From Bordetella parapertussis (GTDB lineage Bacteria > Pseudomonadota > Gammaproteobacteria > Burkholderiales > Thiobacillaceae), in assembly GCA_945890495.1 (NCBI GenBank), contig CAMDCO010000002.1, positions 1 through 64,000 on the forward strand: a stretch of DNA of 64,000 nucleotides. The letters are read 5' to 3'. Below the pieces are notes generated by a model. The model searched no databases. It was given only the letters and a program-made list of their open reading frames with translations, and was not told where the DNA came from. Numbering within the stretch: position 1 is the stretch's first letter; the number at the start of each line of letters is the position of its first letter. The translations under genes were made by a program, and so were the position numbers. Below, in pieces: positions 28,701 to 36,214 of the stretch.

Positions 28701-30032
28701 GATGCTCAAGACCTCACCACCGAAGTTGGACGCCAGCAATATGCCGTTTTGTTGCAGTTGGCACCCGCATTTGGCGAAGTGACCAAAGCAGCCATGGCAA
28801 CCGCTGATGCGGCGCAAAAAGAGGCAGAAACAAAAATTGCAGCTTTGAGAGCCAGTGGCAAAAGCATCAGCGAATGGCTTGCGGCCTTGCGCATCAGCAC
28901 AGGTTCACCATCGGTGTCGATGTCGTCCGCGCGGACGCAATACCTGCAAACCCTCAATCTGGCCCGCGCCAATGACCAGTCAGCCCTGGGCTCCATCACG
29001 GGCATGGCCGACCAGTACATTTCCGCCGCCAAAGGGCAGGCCACTAGCAACGCGCAATTCGCGGCCATCGTGGCGCAAGTCAGCGCCGAGGTTTCTGGTT
29101 TGCCGGCGGTCAAGGGCTACCAGCAAGAGACGCTTGACGTGCTGTCATCCATCCGTGAAACCATTGGCCTTGTTGGAGACAGCATCAGCGAAGAGGTTTT
29201 CACGCTTGCGCGAACCACAGTCAAGGAATTCGCAAGACTTGATACCAACGTCGATGGACTTCTGACATTCGACGAATTGGCAAAAGGCCTCAAAGGCATT
29301 GCTACCGATCAGCAAATTGCAAATCTGATCAGCACTGTTGACCTCAATGGAGATGGTCAATTGAGCGCACTTGAGCTGGTCAATTCAGCCGTGGACACCG
29401 TTGGAAGTTACAGCAGCGGCACCATGGACAACACGGCGGATGCGCTCAAAGCATCGGCCAAACAAATCGAAGCGCTGGTGTTCATGAACAACGATGGCCT
29501 CATGGCTGTGTCGAAAAACACAGCGGCCAGCCTCGACTACTTGGCCCCGATGCGCGACTACCTCCGCAACATTGATGCCTCTACTGCCAAGACCGCTGCC
29601 AATCCGGTGGTTGTCAATCAATCAAGCGGCGGCGGACTGATTGGCAAGGTGCTGAGCTTTTTTGGGTTTGCATCGGGCGGCGTGTTTGGCGGACATGGCA
29701 TTTACAACACGCCAACACCATTCATGTTCGATGGCGGTCAACTTGGCGTGATGGGCGAAGCTGGCCCCGAGGCGGTCATGCCATTGGAGCGCATGGCCGA
29801 TGGCGCATTGGGCGTTCGCGCCTTGCCCAGTTACATCTACACCCAGCAAGGAAGCCCAGATCAGACGGCATATATGGCCGCTTTGGTGTCCGAAGTCAGT
29901 GCATTGCGATCCGAAGTCTCCGACCTTCGATCTGAAGCTCGCGCAACCGCTGTCAACACAGGCAAATCTCAGCGTTTGCTAGAGCGCGTGACGCAAAACG
30001 GCGATGCAATGCAAACAGTGGCGGTCGTTTAA
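25773..30032 (+). CDS. tape measure protein (1419 aa) with EF-hand-like motifs
   Basis: Long Ala/Gly-rich and coiled-coil protein between chaperone and tail-tip genes; DTNVDGLLTFDE and DLNGDGQLSALE. Confidence 0.9.
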   Translation: MQAGAVNIKLMADIADVQRKFDEMQRMSRQVANNIASSFSGVGAKIGAALSVGALAAWVKSSVDAMDAMNDVKERTGLATKEIAGLQVALKMSGMQAESLEGAMSKLAKNMAAGDAAFAAMGLSVKNTDGSLKSSRQMLGELADQFAGYEDGAAKAALAQELFGKSGAEMIPLLNGGSKALEEFDAMAQKLGLTMDDQTTANAAKFNDTLDLIGMGVQGVGRQVASQLLPTLSGLADQFFTAMTKGDNLKKIADALAIALKSLYVVGVGIVGAFKAVGDTLYAVGAQAIAILKGDFKGAVEAGNRWQSDMKENWTSSLDSIKDAWNASGSAGMDAMTNQAAAMRKAAPLVEDYKKQQELAAKAAEKAAEEQRKMADSGAKLYQSLTQIDSGLSGDFLEKWNSLNAAYKAGKLTVDELTDAQRLLLDQQPFMKKAAEDRAKLEKQINDEMAKTLGDAWKQVDAVDAQAKAQEMANATYGQGKSALAELTLAEMENQLAAIEATENIIPGYVQALESRIDAQKRLIKAMKDGEVLEANDKTAKKAAEEWERTANKINDSIVDALMRGFESGKDFAKNMRDTIVNMFKTMVLRPVIQAIISPVGAGVASAFGVPGAQAAGVSGSSLGMIGTIKSIYDTVVGGFAALGDKVAFAANDIGAWLVNNTTGVLNQAGSSLMSSAGAIGTAASYAGGALAGYGIGTAISGQYAAFGNKNIATVTGTAIGAVIAGPIGAAIGGAIGGLVNRAFGMGAKETQDYGLTGQFSAFGANVSQYSKWHQEGGWFRSDRSGTDYAGVSSELGKFLNSAVGMTAAATKAYASAIGLSADAVNGFSQSINISLKGLDDAAKEKAIAAAITGFGDAMAQTAYGGTLAMFAKEGESASVTLARLGNSLMTVNQVLDTLNQSLLATSAMGADAASKLLDLVGGADAFATLTSAYYQAIYTEEERLAKTQQQLTKAFSAAFGGTALPRTLAAYKALVDAQDLTTEVGRQQYAVLLQLAPAFGEVTKAAMATADAAQKEAETKIAALRASGKSISEWLAALRISTGSPSVSMSSARTQYLQTLNLARANDQSALGSITGMADQYISAAKGQATSNAQFAAIVAQVSAEVSGLPAVKGYQQETLDVLSSIRETIGLVGDSISEEVFTLARTTVKEFARLDTNVDGLLTFDELAKGLKGIATDQQIANLISTVDLNGDGQLSALELVNSAVDTVGSYSSGTMDNTADALKASAKQIEALVFMNNDGLMAVSKNTAASLDYLAPMRDYLRNIDASTAKTAANPVVVNQSSGGGLIGKVLSFFGFASGGVFGGHGIYNTPTPFMFDGGQLGVMGEAGPEAVMPLERMADGALGVRALPSYIYTQQGSPDQTAYMAALVSEVSALRSEVSDLRSEARATAVNTGKSQRLLERVTQNGDAMQTVAVV

Positions 30033-30041
30033 GGGATAGGC

Positions 30042-30926
30042 ATGAAAGTCATCAAGCCAACAACATTCACGCCATCCATGCTGATCAGCAGTAATGCTGT
30101 CGAGGTATATGCCGCCTACAGCGCTGTCACCAGCTATTCAAAAGACAATATCGTTGATTACGGCACGCGCCTCTACCAGAGCCTGGTCAACAATAACCTT
30201 GGCAATACGCCAAGCACTAGCCCACTGTATTGGCTTGATATTGGCCCAGACAATATCCATGCGATGTTTGACAACCAGATCAGCACATCCACGGCCAGCA
30301 CAACACCTCTGTCGGTTGTTTTCAAGCCGGGTATTTTTAACAGCCTGGCTCTGCTGGGACTCGTCGGCAACTCGATGAGCGTGACCGTGCGCGACGGTAC
30401 AGGCGGGCCAATCACGTATTCCGCCACATTTGCGCTGGATGGAACCATCATTTCAGATTGGTATCAGTATTTTTTCGAGCCATTTGTGCAGAAATCCGAA
30501 GTGGTGATGACGGACATTCCGCCATTCAGCAATTCAGAGGTGACGATTACGCTCACTGGCGGGTCAACAGTTCAGGTTGGCTTGTGCGGTTTTGGCACGT
30601 TCTATTTTCTTGGCGATGCTGAATATGGTGCGAATGTCGGGATTACGGATTACAGCCGCAAAGACACCGATGATTTTGGCATTACCACCTTTGTCCAGAG
30701 GGCGTACAGCAAGCGAATGAGTGCCAGATTGATGCTGGACACGGCGCAAATCAATCGCGTTCAAAGAATCTTGGCAGACATTCGGGCAAATCCATCCATC
30801 TGGATTGGCGCTGATGGGGACGATTACTTGCCAACACTGATGCTTGGCTATTACAGAGACTTCTCCATCGAAATTGCCTATCAAAACAAATCATTTTGTT
30901 CACTTGAAATTGAAGGATTGACCTGA
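30042..30926 (+). CDS. minor tail protein
   Basis: Between tape measure and tail fiber; YSAVTSYSKDNIVDYGTRLYQSLVNNNLGNTPSTSPLYWLDIGP carbohydrate-binding-like module. Confidence 0.65.
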   Translation: MKVIKPTTFTPSMLISSNAVEVYAAYSAVTSYSKDNIVDYGTRLYQSLVNNNLGNTPSTSPLYWLDIGPDNIHAMFDNQISTSTASTTPLSVVFKPGIFNSLALLGLVGNSMSVTVRDGTGGPITYSATFALDGTIISDWYQYFFEPFVQKSEVVMTDIPPFSNSEVTITLTGGSTVQVGLCGFGTFYFLGDAEYGANVGITDYSRKDTDDFGITTFVQRAYSKRMSARLMLDTAQINRVQRILADIRANPSIWIGADGDDYLPTLMLGYYRDFSIEIAYQNKSFCSLEIEGLT

Positions 30927-32425
30927 TGTCGATTACCGCACTTCCCACGCCGCCCAGCCGAACTGACCCGGCAAACTTTGCAACTCGTGCCGATGCGTTT
31001 ATGGCGGCATTGCCGACATTCGCCACCGAAGCCAATGCACTTCAAACCGATGTCAACGCCAAGCAAGTTGCCACAGCGTCCAGTGCCACTGAGGCCGCTG
31101 TCAGCCTGGCTGAAACGCAACTTGCATCCGAATCCGCCCTGGCCGCCGCGAACTTCAAAGGCCACTGGAACACTCTGACCGGAGCATTGAACAAACCTGC
31201 TTCTGTCATTCATGGCGGAAAATTCTGGATTCTGCTGAACAATTTGGCAAACGTTGCCACCAGCCAGCCCGGCGTCTCTTCCGATTGGGCGGAGTCACTT
31301 CAAGACGGCATCGTCACGACTGAAAAACTGGCTAATTCGGCTGTGACCTCAGACAAGTTGACCGCAGGTGCAGCCACAGGATCAAAGCTCGGCTCCGATG
31401 TGGTGGTGACCACTGGAAATCAATCCATTGCAGGCATCAAGACGTTTGGGTCATTCCCTGTTTTGCCTTCCACCACTGGAATTTTCATCAAGGCCGATTC
31501 AAGCGCGGTTGCGTTTACCAAAACTGGCAATGGTACCGCCAGCATCAAGGCGGGGACATTGGTTGACGTTGGCGGAAAGATGATTTTCTTTGCCTCCGAT
31601 ACGGCCATCACAATGCCAACGCTGACCGCCGGCAACGATTACGCTATTTGGGTCAACCCGGATGCATCCATTCAGGCCACATCTAGCTTCACTTCGCCGC
31701 CAGCAACCGGATCGCGCAAGATTGGTGGCTTTCATTACGCCCCAGGCGGTCATTCGGGCGCATCTGGTGGCGGCAACAGCACCCCACAAATCAACGCCTA
31801 TTCGATGTGGGATCTTAAATTTCGCCCAGCCTGCCCAGATCCGCGCGGCATGGCGCTGGTGGCTGATGGTTTCTGGTCTGACATCTACCTGCTTGGCGTC
31901 GATCACCTGACCAATGGCACCAGCAAATACAACGTCACCATTGCTGACGGCTCCAGCCCACCCAAAATCCCCACAAAATTTGGCGGAAACGGTACCAGTA
32001 CCTATGGATCGTTGACCTGGTGGGAGGCCACTGAAACTTTACGTCACCACGGAAAACGCGCACCAACTTATTCGGAATTTTCCGCTTTGGCGTTTGGAAC
32101 CACCGAAGCCACCTCCATTGGATCAGACCCCGGCTCCACCACCTGGAATGCCACCTACATCAGCAAATGGGGCATGGCGCAATCGTCCGGCAACATGTGG
32201 ATTTGGGGCGATGAATTTGGTGGCGGTGCAGCGGCAGCAGGTTGGACAGCCAACACAGGTGGTCGCGGCTCAACGTACCAAATGGAAAACGCCGTGATCT
32301 TTGGGGGCAACTGGGGTGAAGCGTCGAACTCCGGTTCGCGTTGCTCGTCCTGGTACTTCTCCCCCGCGAACTCGGTCAGCCTCATCGGGGCTCGCGGCGT
32401 CTGTGACCACTTGATTCTTGATTAA
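30926..32425 (+). CDS. tail fiber / DGR target protein with C-terminal C-type lectin (FGE-sulfatase-like) variable domain
   Basis: Fiber-like N-terminus; C-terminus WGMAQSSGNMWIWGDEFGGG...NAVIFGGNWGEASNSGSRCSSWYFSPANS...GARGVC; contains VR. Confidence 0.93.
   Translation: MSITALPTPPSRTDPANFATRADAFMAALPTFATEANALQTDVNAKQVATASSATEAAVSLAETQLASESALAAANFKGHWNTLTGALNKPASVIHGGKFWILLNNLANVATSQPGVSSDWAESLQDGIVTTEKLANSAVTSDKLTAGAATGSKLGSDVVVTTGNQSIAGIKTFGSFPVLPSTTGIFIKADSSAVAFTKTGNGTASIKAGTLVDVGGKMIFFASDTAITMPTLTAGNDYAIWVNPDASIQATSSFTSPPATGSRKIGGFHYAPGGHSGASGGGNSTPQINAYSMWDLKFRPACPDPRGMALVADGFWSDIYLLGVDHLTNGTSKYNVTIADGSSPPKIPTKFGGNGTSTYGSLTWWEATETLRHHGKRAPTYSEFSALAFGTTEATSIGSDPGSTTWNATYISKWGMAQSSGNMWIWGDEFGGGAAAAGWTANTGGRGSTYQMENAVIFGGNWGEASNSGSRCSSWYFSPANSVSLIGARGVCDHLILD
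32288..32406 (+). repeat. DGR variable repeat (VR)
   Basis: 119 bp aligned to TR with no gaps; 12 mismatches, all at TR adenines. Confidence 0.97.
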
Positions 32426-32441
32426 GGCGGCGACAGCCGCC
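32426..32441. promoter_or_regulatory. DGR target-site hairpin downstream of VR
   Basis: GGCGGC-GACA-GCCGCC directly after the TAA stop, absent after TR. Confidence 0.75.
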
Positions 32442-32453
32442 GCCACCTGACTG

Positions 32454-32834
32454 ATGACACCTGAACTGGATGCCACACAGACCTATGAGCCCATGGCCGT
32501 GGTCGAAAAGTACGAAGCCGTGATTTCGTACCTGTACCCTATTGCGCAAAACTTGCCGCGCAAGCATGGGGTGGTGCGCGACATGTTCATTCAGTGCCTC
32601 ATGGGTCAGGTGCAACTCTTTGTAGAGGCCGGGAAGTCCAGTCAGGTTTCCCGCCTTTACATCGCGGATGCGGGCATGTCGCATCTGCGATTTTGGCTGC
32701 GGTTTTTGTCTAGCGAAAGCGTCAAAGGAATCACACCACATCAAGTCAAAACCGCGCAGGCGTTGTTGGCTGAGGTGGGGAAAATTCTTGGAGCGTGGAT
32801 CGGAAAACAAAAACGCAGAGGGCAGCATGGGTAA
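32454..32834 (+). CDS. avd: Avd-like DGR accessory variability determinant
   Basis: 126 aa, helical/basic, between VR and TR; EKYEAVISYLYPIAQNLPRKHGVVRDMFIQCLMGQVQLFVEAGKS resembles the Avd/S23-like four-helix family. Confidence 0.88.
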   Translation: MTPELDATQTYEPMAVVEKYEAVISYLYPIAQNLPRKHGVVRDMFIQCLMGQVQLFVEAGKSSQVSRLYIADAGMSHLRFWLRFLSSESVKGITPHQVKTAQALLAEVGKILGAWIGKQKRRGQHG

Positions 32835-32835
32835 T

Positions 32836-32954
32836 AACGCCGTGATCTTTGGGGGCAACTGGGATGAAACGTCGAACTCCGGTTCGCGTTGCTCGAACTG
32901 GAACAACTCCCCCGCGAACTCGAACAACAACATCGGGGCTCGCGGCGTCTGTGA
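32836..32954 (+). repeat. DGR template repeat (TR)
   Basis: 119 bp, rich in AAC codons (10 in VR frame); starts just after the avd stop codon. Confidence 0.97.
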
Positions 32955-33130
32955 GGGCTGGAATTTTGTTTTGATGCTCCATCATCGTCACGGCATGATG
33001 GGCAGGCCATTTTCCATGTGGTCAGCCTTGCTGTCCTGCTTCGGCAAACACCTTTGGGGGTTCGGAAAAACGACGAGTAGCCACGGGAAACCGTGTGTGA
33101 AAGTCGTGTCCGGCTTGAAGGCAGGTTTGC

Positions 33131-34117
33131 ATGGGTAAAAAGTACAAGCGCCTGATTGATCGCGTTGCAGACATTGACAATCTGCGCGATGCACTTGCCA
33201 AGACATCATCAGGCAAGCGCATGACCTGGGGCTATCTTGAATTCAAGGAATACGCTGAATTAAATCTTGAGCGCCTACAGGCCGAAATCATCGATGGCAC
33301 ATGGCGGCAGGGTGGATTTCGTGAGTTCATCGTTTATGAACCCAAGCCGCGAAGCATCCATGCGCTGGAATTCAAGGATCGCGTGGCCCAGCACGCACTG
33401 GTAAACGTGATCGGCCCTATTTTTGAAAAAACCTTGATGCCCGGAACGTTTGCATGCCGTGAAGGAATGGGTACGCATGCGGGCGTCAGGCACGTCCAGG
33501 CTGGGCTGCGCCGCACTGGTGCCACGCACTTTCTGAAAACCGATTACAGCAAATTTTTTCCGAGCGTCGATCGCACCGTTTTGCATGAGCTGATCCGAAA
33601 AAAAATCAGTTGCCCGCAAACGCTGAGACTTATTGAGGCCATGTTGCCTCCACATGGCAAAGGTCTTCCAATTGGCAGTCTGACCAGCCAATTGTTTGCC
33701 AATGTTTATGGCGGTGAAGTCGATCGCTTCATCCATTTCAATCTGGGTGCAAAAGAGTGGACGCGCTACATGGACGACATTGTTGTGCTATCCAGTAACC
33801 CCTATGAATTGCGCCACTGGTTTGAGGATATTGAAAAATTCAGCATCGAGCGCCTGGGATTACGCATGAGCAAATGGCAAATCTCGCCCGTCACGCGCGG
33901 AATTAACTTTCTTGGCTATCGGATTTGGCCGCGCCATAAATTGATGCGCAAACAGTCCGTCACAACAGCAAAGCGAAAAATCAAGCGGTACATCCAAACA
34001 AATGACAGCGAATCACTCAACAAATTCTTATCCTCATGGCGCGGCCATGCGGCGCATGCCGACACCTGCAATTTATTCAATCACCTGGAGTCCACTTATG
34101 GAATCAAATGCAATTAA
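33131..34117 (+). CDS. DGR reverse transcriptase
   Basis: RYMDDIVVLS active site; GLPIGSLTSQLFANVYGGEVDRFI with the DGR-type IGxxxSQ motif. Confidence 0.97.
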   Translation: MGKKYKRLIDRVADIDNLRDALAKTSSGKRMTWGYLEFKEYAELNLERLQAEIIDGTWRQGGFREFIVYEPKPRSIHALEFKDRVAQHALVNVIGPIFEKTLMPGTFACREGMGTHAGVRHVQAGLRRTGATHFLKTDYSKFFPSVDRTVLHELIRKKISCPQTLRLIEAMLPPHGKGLPIGSLTSQLFANVYGGEVDRFIHFNLGAKEWTRYMDDIVVLSSNPYELRHWFEDIEKFSIERLGLRMSKWQISPVTRGINFLGYRIWPRHKLMRKQSVTTAKRKIKRYIQTNDSESLNKFLSSWRGHAAHADTCNLFNHLESTYGIKCN

Positions 34118-34349
34118 CTCGCGAGAAGATCTAGACGCGATTGCCGACACGGAAAAACACACTCAATTCATAAAGATGCTCGAAGGCAGCATTTTCAGAA
34201 TTGAAAAAGACAGCGTTGCCAAAAAATGGATCGCCATTGAAGACGTTTCAATCATCGAAAAATTTGGATTCACTCGGGATGATTTCCCGGATGCACAGCC
34301 ACCAGAGTTTCCTGAGTGGCGAGATGATCCAGAGCCGTTTTTTCAATAA
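34098..34349 (+). CDS. hypothetical protein overlapping the 3' end of the RT gene
   Basis: MESNAINSREDLDAIADTEKHTQFIKMLEGSIFRIEKDSVAKKWIAIEDVSIIEKFGFTRDDFPDAQPPEFPEW; 20-bp overlap with RT. Confidence 0.65.
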   Translation: MESNAINSREDLDAIADTEKHTQFIKMLEGSIFRIEKDSVAKKWIAIEDVSIIEKFGFTRDDFPDAQPPEFPEWRDDPEPFFQ

Positions 34350-34374
34350 TCCGCAAATAACAGTAGAGGCATAA

Positions 34375-34773
34375 ATGGCTGAGCCAGCTACCACATCTGC
34401 CGCCGCTGTCACCATGGTGGCTGCTACAGCTTCGGTGCCGTCATTGATCGCTTTTGGCGTCCCGCTGGGCCTTCGCCCGGATGTGTTGCTGGCCGGTTTC
34501 GCTGGTTCGCTGGTCGCCATCATTTTGCTCAATAGCGTCCCATCCACCGGAGATACCTGGCAGCACTTGATCAGTACCACATTGCGGCGCATGGCCGTGG
34601 TGCTTGCCAGCGCCTTGACAGCTGGTTATTTGACGCCCATGGCCTTGATGGTTGGCAACATGCCAGACTCACTTTTTCTTGGCGGCGCTTTTGCCGTTGG
34701 TGCCGGTGCGCAGCATGTTTTGCGCACCGCCATCATTCGCTTTGGCTCTGTTAAGTCTGCCGGGAGCATCTGA
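34375..34773 (+). CDS. holin-like membrane protein
   Basis: Three or more hydrophobic segments, lysis-module position. Confidence 0.55.
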   Translation: MAEPATTSAAAVTMVAATASVPSLIAFGVPLGLRPDVLLAGFAGSLVAIILLNSVPSTGDTWQHLISTTLRRMAVVLASALTAGYLTPMALMVGNMPDSLFLGGAFAVGAGAQHVLRTAIIRFGSVKSAGSI

Positions 34774-34774
34774 C

Positions 34775-35098
34775 ATGGAAACCATCATGCAATGTGTGCA
34801 CTGGATGGCGGCCATGATTGTTTTGGCCGAAGGTCTCAACAAGCTGGAGCGCACCGCACCATTCAGGCCCGGCATTGATGTGCGCACGCGCATCGTTGAT
34901 GGCCTCAAGGCCTTGGCATGGTGTCTGCTGGCAATTGGCGCAGGTGGTGCGGTCATTGCCCCGGCGCTCCCGTTGCTGGGCATCGACCAAATCGCAGCCG
35001 GGACATTGATGCGCGTGGAGCGACCAACACTGGCTGAAACGGCGGTCATGACCGGCTTTGCCGTGCTGATCATCCGAACCCGCATCAAAGAGGGCTGA
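34775..35098 (+). CDS. small phage membrane protein (lysis region)
   Basis: Hydrophobic segments; ATG at 34775. Confidence 0.5.
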   Translation: METIMQCVHWMAAMIVLAEGLNKLERTAPFRPGIDVRTRIVDGLKALAWCLLAIGAGGAVIAPALPLLGIDQIAAGTLMRVERPTLAETAVMTGFAVLIIRTRIKEG

Positions 35099-35101
35099 CC
35101 C

Positions 35102-35545
35102 ATGAAGCTGACAGTTTTGCGCAGCCCAAGCCATGGCGGTGCCACCATTGGCAAGCTCTACATTGACGGCGCTTTCAGCTGCCACACGCTGGAAGATGAA
35201 GTGCGGGAAATTCCCGGACAACCCGTCCATGAGTGGAAAATCAAAGGCAGCACAGCCATTCCATCGGGCATTTATCGCGTGGAGTTGCAAGACTCGCCGC
35301 GCTTTGGCCGCGACACTTTGACGCTTATTAACGTGCCTGGCTTTGAGTTCATCCGTATCCATGCAGGCAATACAGCACAAGACACCGAAGGTTGTCTGCT
35401 GCTTGGCATGCGGGCCACTGATGTCAGTTTGGTGGGTGGTACCAGCCGGCCTGCCGTGGAGCTGGTCAAAGCCAAAGTAAAGGCGGCCATCAAGCGCGGG
35501 GATGGCGTTGAAATTCACATCCAAAACCCCACGGAGATTGCCTGA
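35102..35545 (+). CDS. DUF5675 family protein, putative lysis enzyme
   Basis: GKLYIDGAFSCHTLEDEVRE...AIPSGIYRVEL...FEFIRIHAGNTAQDTEGCLLLG. Confidence 0.8.
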   Translation: MKLTVLRSPSHGGATIGKLYIDGAFSCHTLEDEVREIPGQPVHEWKIKGSTAIPSGIYRVELQDSPRFGRDTLTLINVPGFEFIRIHAGNTAQDTEGCLLLGMRATDVSLVGGTSRPAVELVKAKVKAAIKRGDGVEIHIQNPTEIA

Positions 35546-36048
35546 TGCCATTTTTTGCAGCCGTGCCGTGGCGATCAATGGCCGTTCTGGGCGTTTTTTT
35601 GCTAGGGGTGTGGCTTGGGTACCAGTGGCATGCAGGAATGGCCGCAAAGGCCCAAATTGCAGCGCATGCAGAGGCAGAAAAAAACAGGCAAGCCATTCAG
35701 GATATAGCCGACCAGCGGGCCATCGGACACGCCGAGCGCATTCGCACCCTCAACACCCAACTTGGAGCCGCCCATGCGCAAATTTCCCAGCTCACTCGCC
35801 GCGATTGCCTTGACCCTGGCACTGTCGGCATGCTCAACACCATCGGCCCCGCCTTGCCAGCCGTTGCCAGCCAATCTGAGAATTCGCCCCCAGCCCCTGC
35901 CGCCAATTCAGGCCACGGGCTCCGATTCAGCACCAGTCGAGACCTTGCCGAGCAAATAGCCGTCTGCCGGGCTGCACACACTGAGCTGGCCGATCAGCTC
36001 AATGCCATCTTGGACATTGAAGAGGCCAGACATGCGCAAAAGCCCTGA
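35545..36048 (+). CDS. Rz-like i-spanin
   Basis: N-terminal TM then helical periplasmic domain; lysis cassette position. Confidence 0.7.
   Translation: MPFFAAVPWRSMAVLGVFLLGVWLGYQWHAGMAAKAQIAAHAEAEKNRQAIQDIADQRAIGHAERIRTLNTQLGAAHAQISQLTRRDCLDPGTVGMLNTIGPALPAVASQSENSPPAPAANSGHGLRFSTSRDLAEQIAVCRAAHTELADQLNAILDIEEARHAQKP
35774..35959 (+). CDS. Rz1-like o-spanin lipoprotein nested in Rz
   Basis: MRKFPSSLAAIALTLALSACSTPSAPPCQPLPANLRIRPQPLPP: lipobox and Pro-rich, alternate frame inside Rz. Confidence 0.75.
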   Translation: MRKFPSSLAAIALTLALSACSTPSAPPCQPLPANLRIRPQPLPPIQATGSDSAPVETLPSK

Positions 36049-36214
36049 CCAGGATGTTGGCGATTGGCGCAAAGAAAACGGAAAAAAGCGCCTCAAGCAA
36101 CTGATCGAGCGCAAGACTGGAGCCAGTCGCGCCGAAATGCGTGAACTCATGGAGCGCTATGAGCGCGAAGGCGGACGCCTGGATGAGCTGGAGCCGCCGC
36201 CACGCATCGATTGA
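36032..36214 (+). CDS. small basic phage protein
   Basis: MRKSPDQDVGDWRKENGKKRLKQLIERKTGASRAEMRELMERYE. Confidence 0.45.
   Translation: MRKSPDQDVGDWRKENGKKRLKQLIERKTGASRAEMRELMERYEREGGRLDELEPPPRID

Noticed and set aside
32426-32441. Post-VR hairpin as a Rho-independent terminator
   Set aside because: No T-run follows, and avd starts 12 bp later in the same direction.
32288-32954. VR/TR as an ordinary gene duplication
   Set aside because: 12 of 12 mismatches at adenines of one copy, concentrated in AAC codons, with adjacent RT and Avd; random divergence would not give this.
32668-33138. 156-aa ORF spanning the TR
   Set aside because: It starts inside avd in another frame and spans TR; TR is better explained as a non-coding template.
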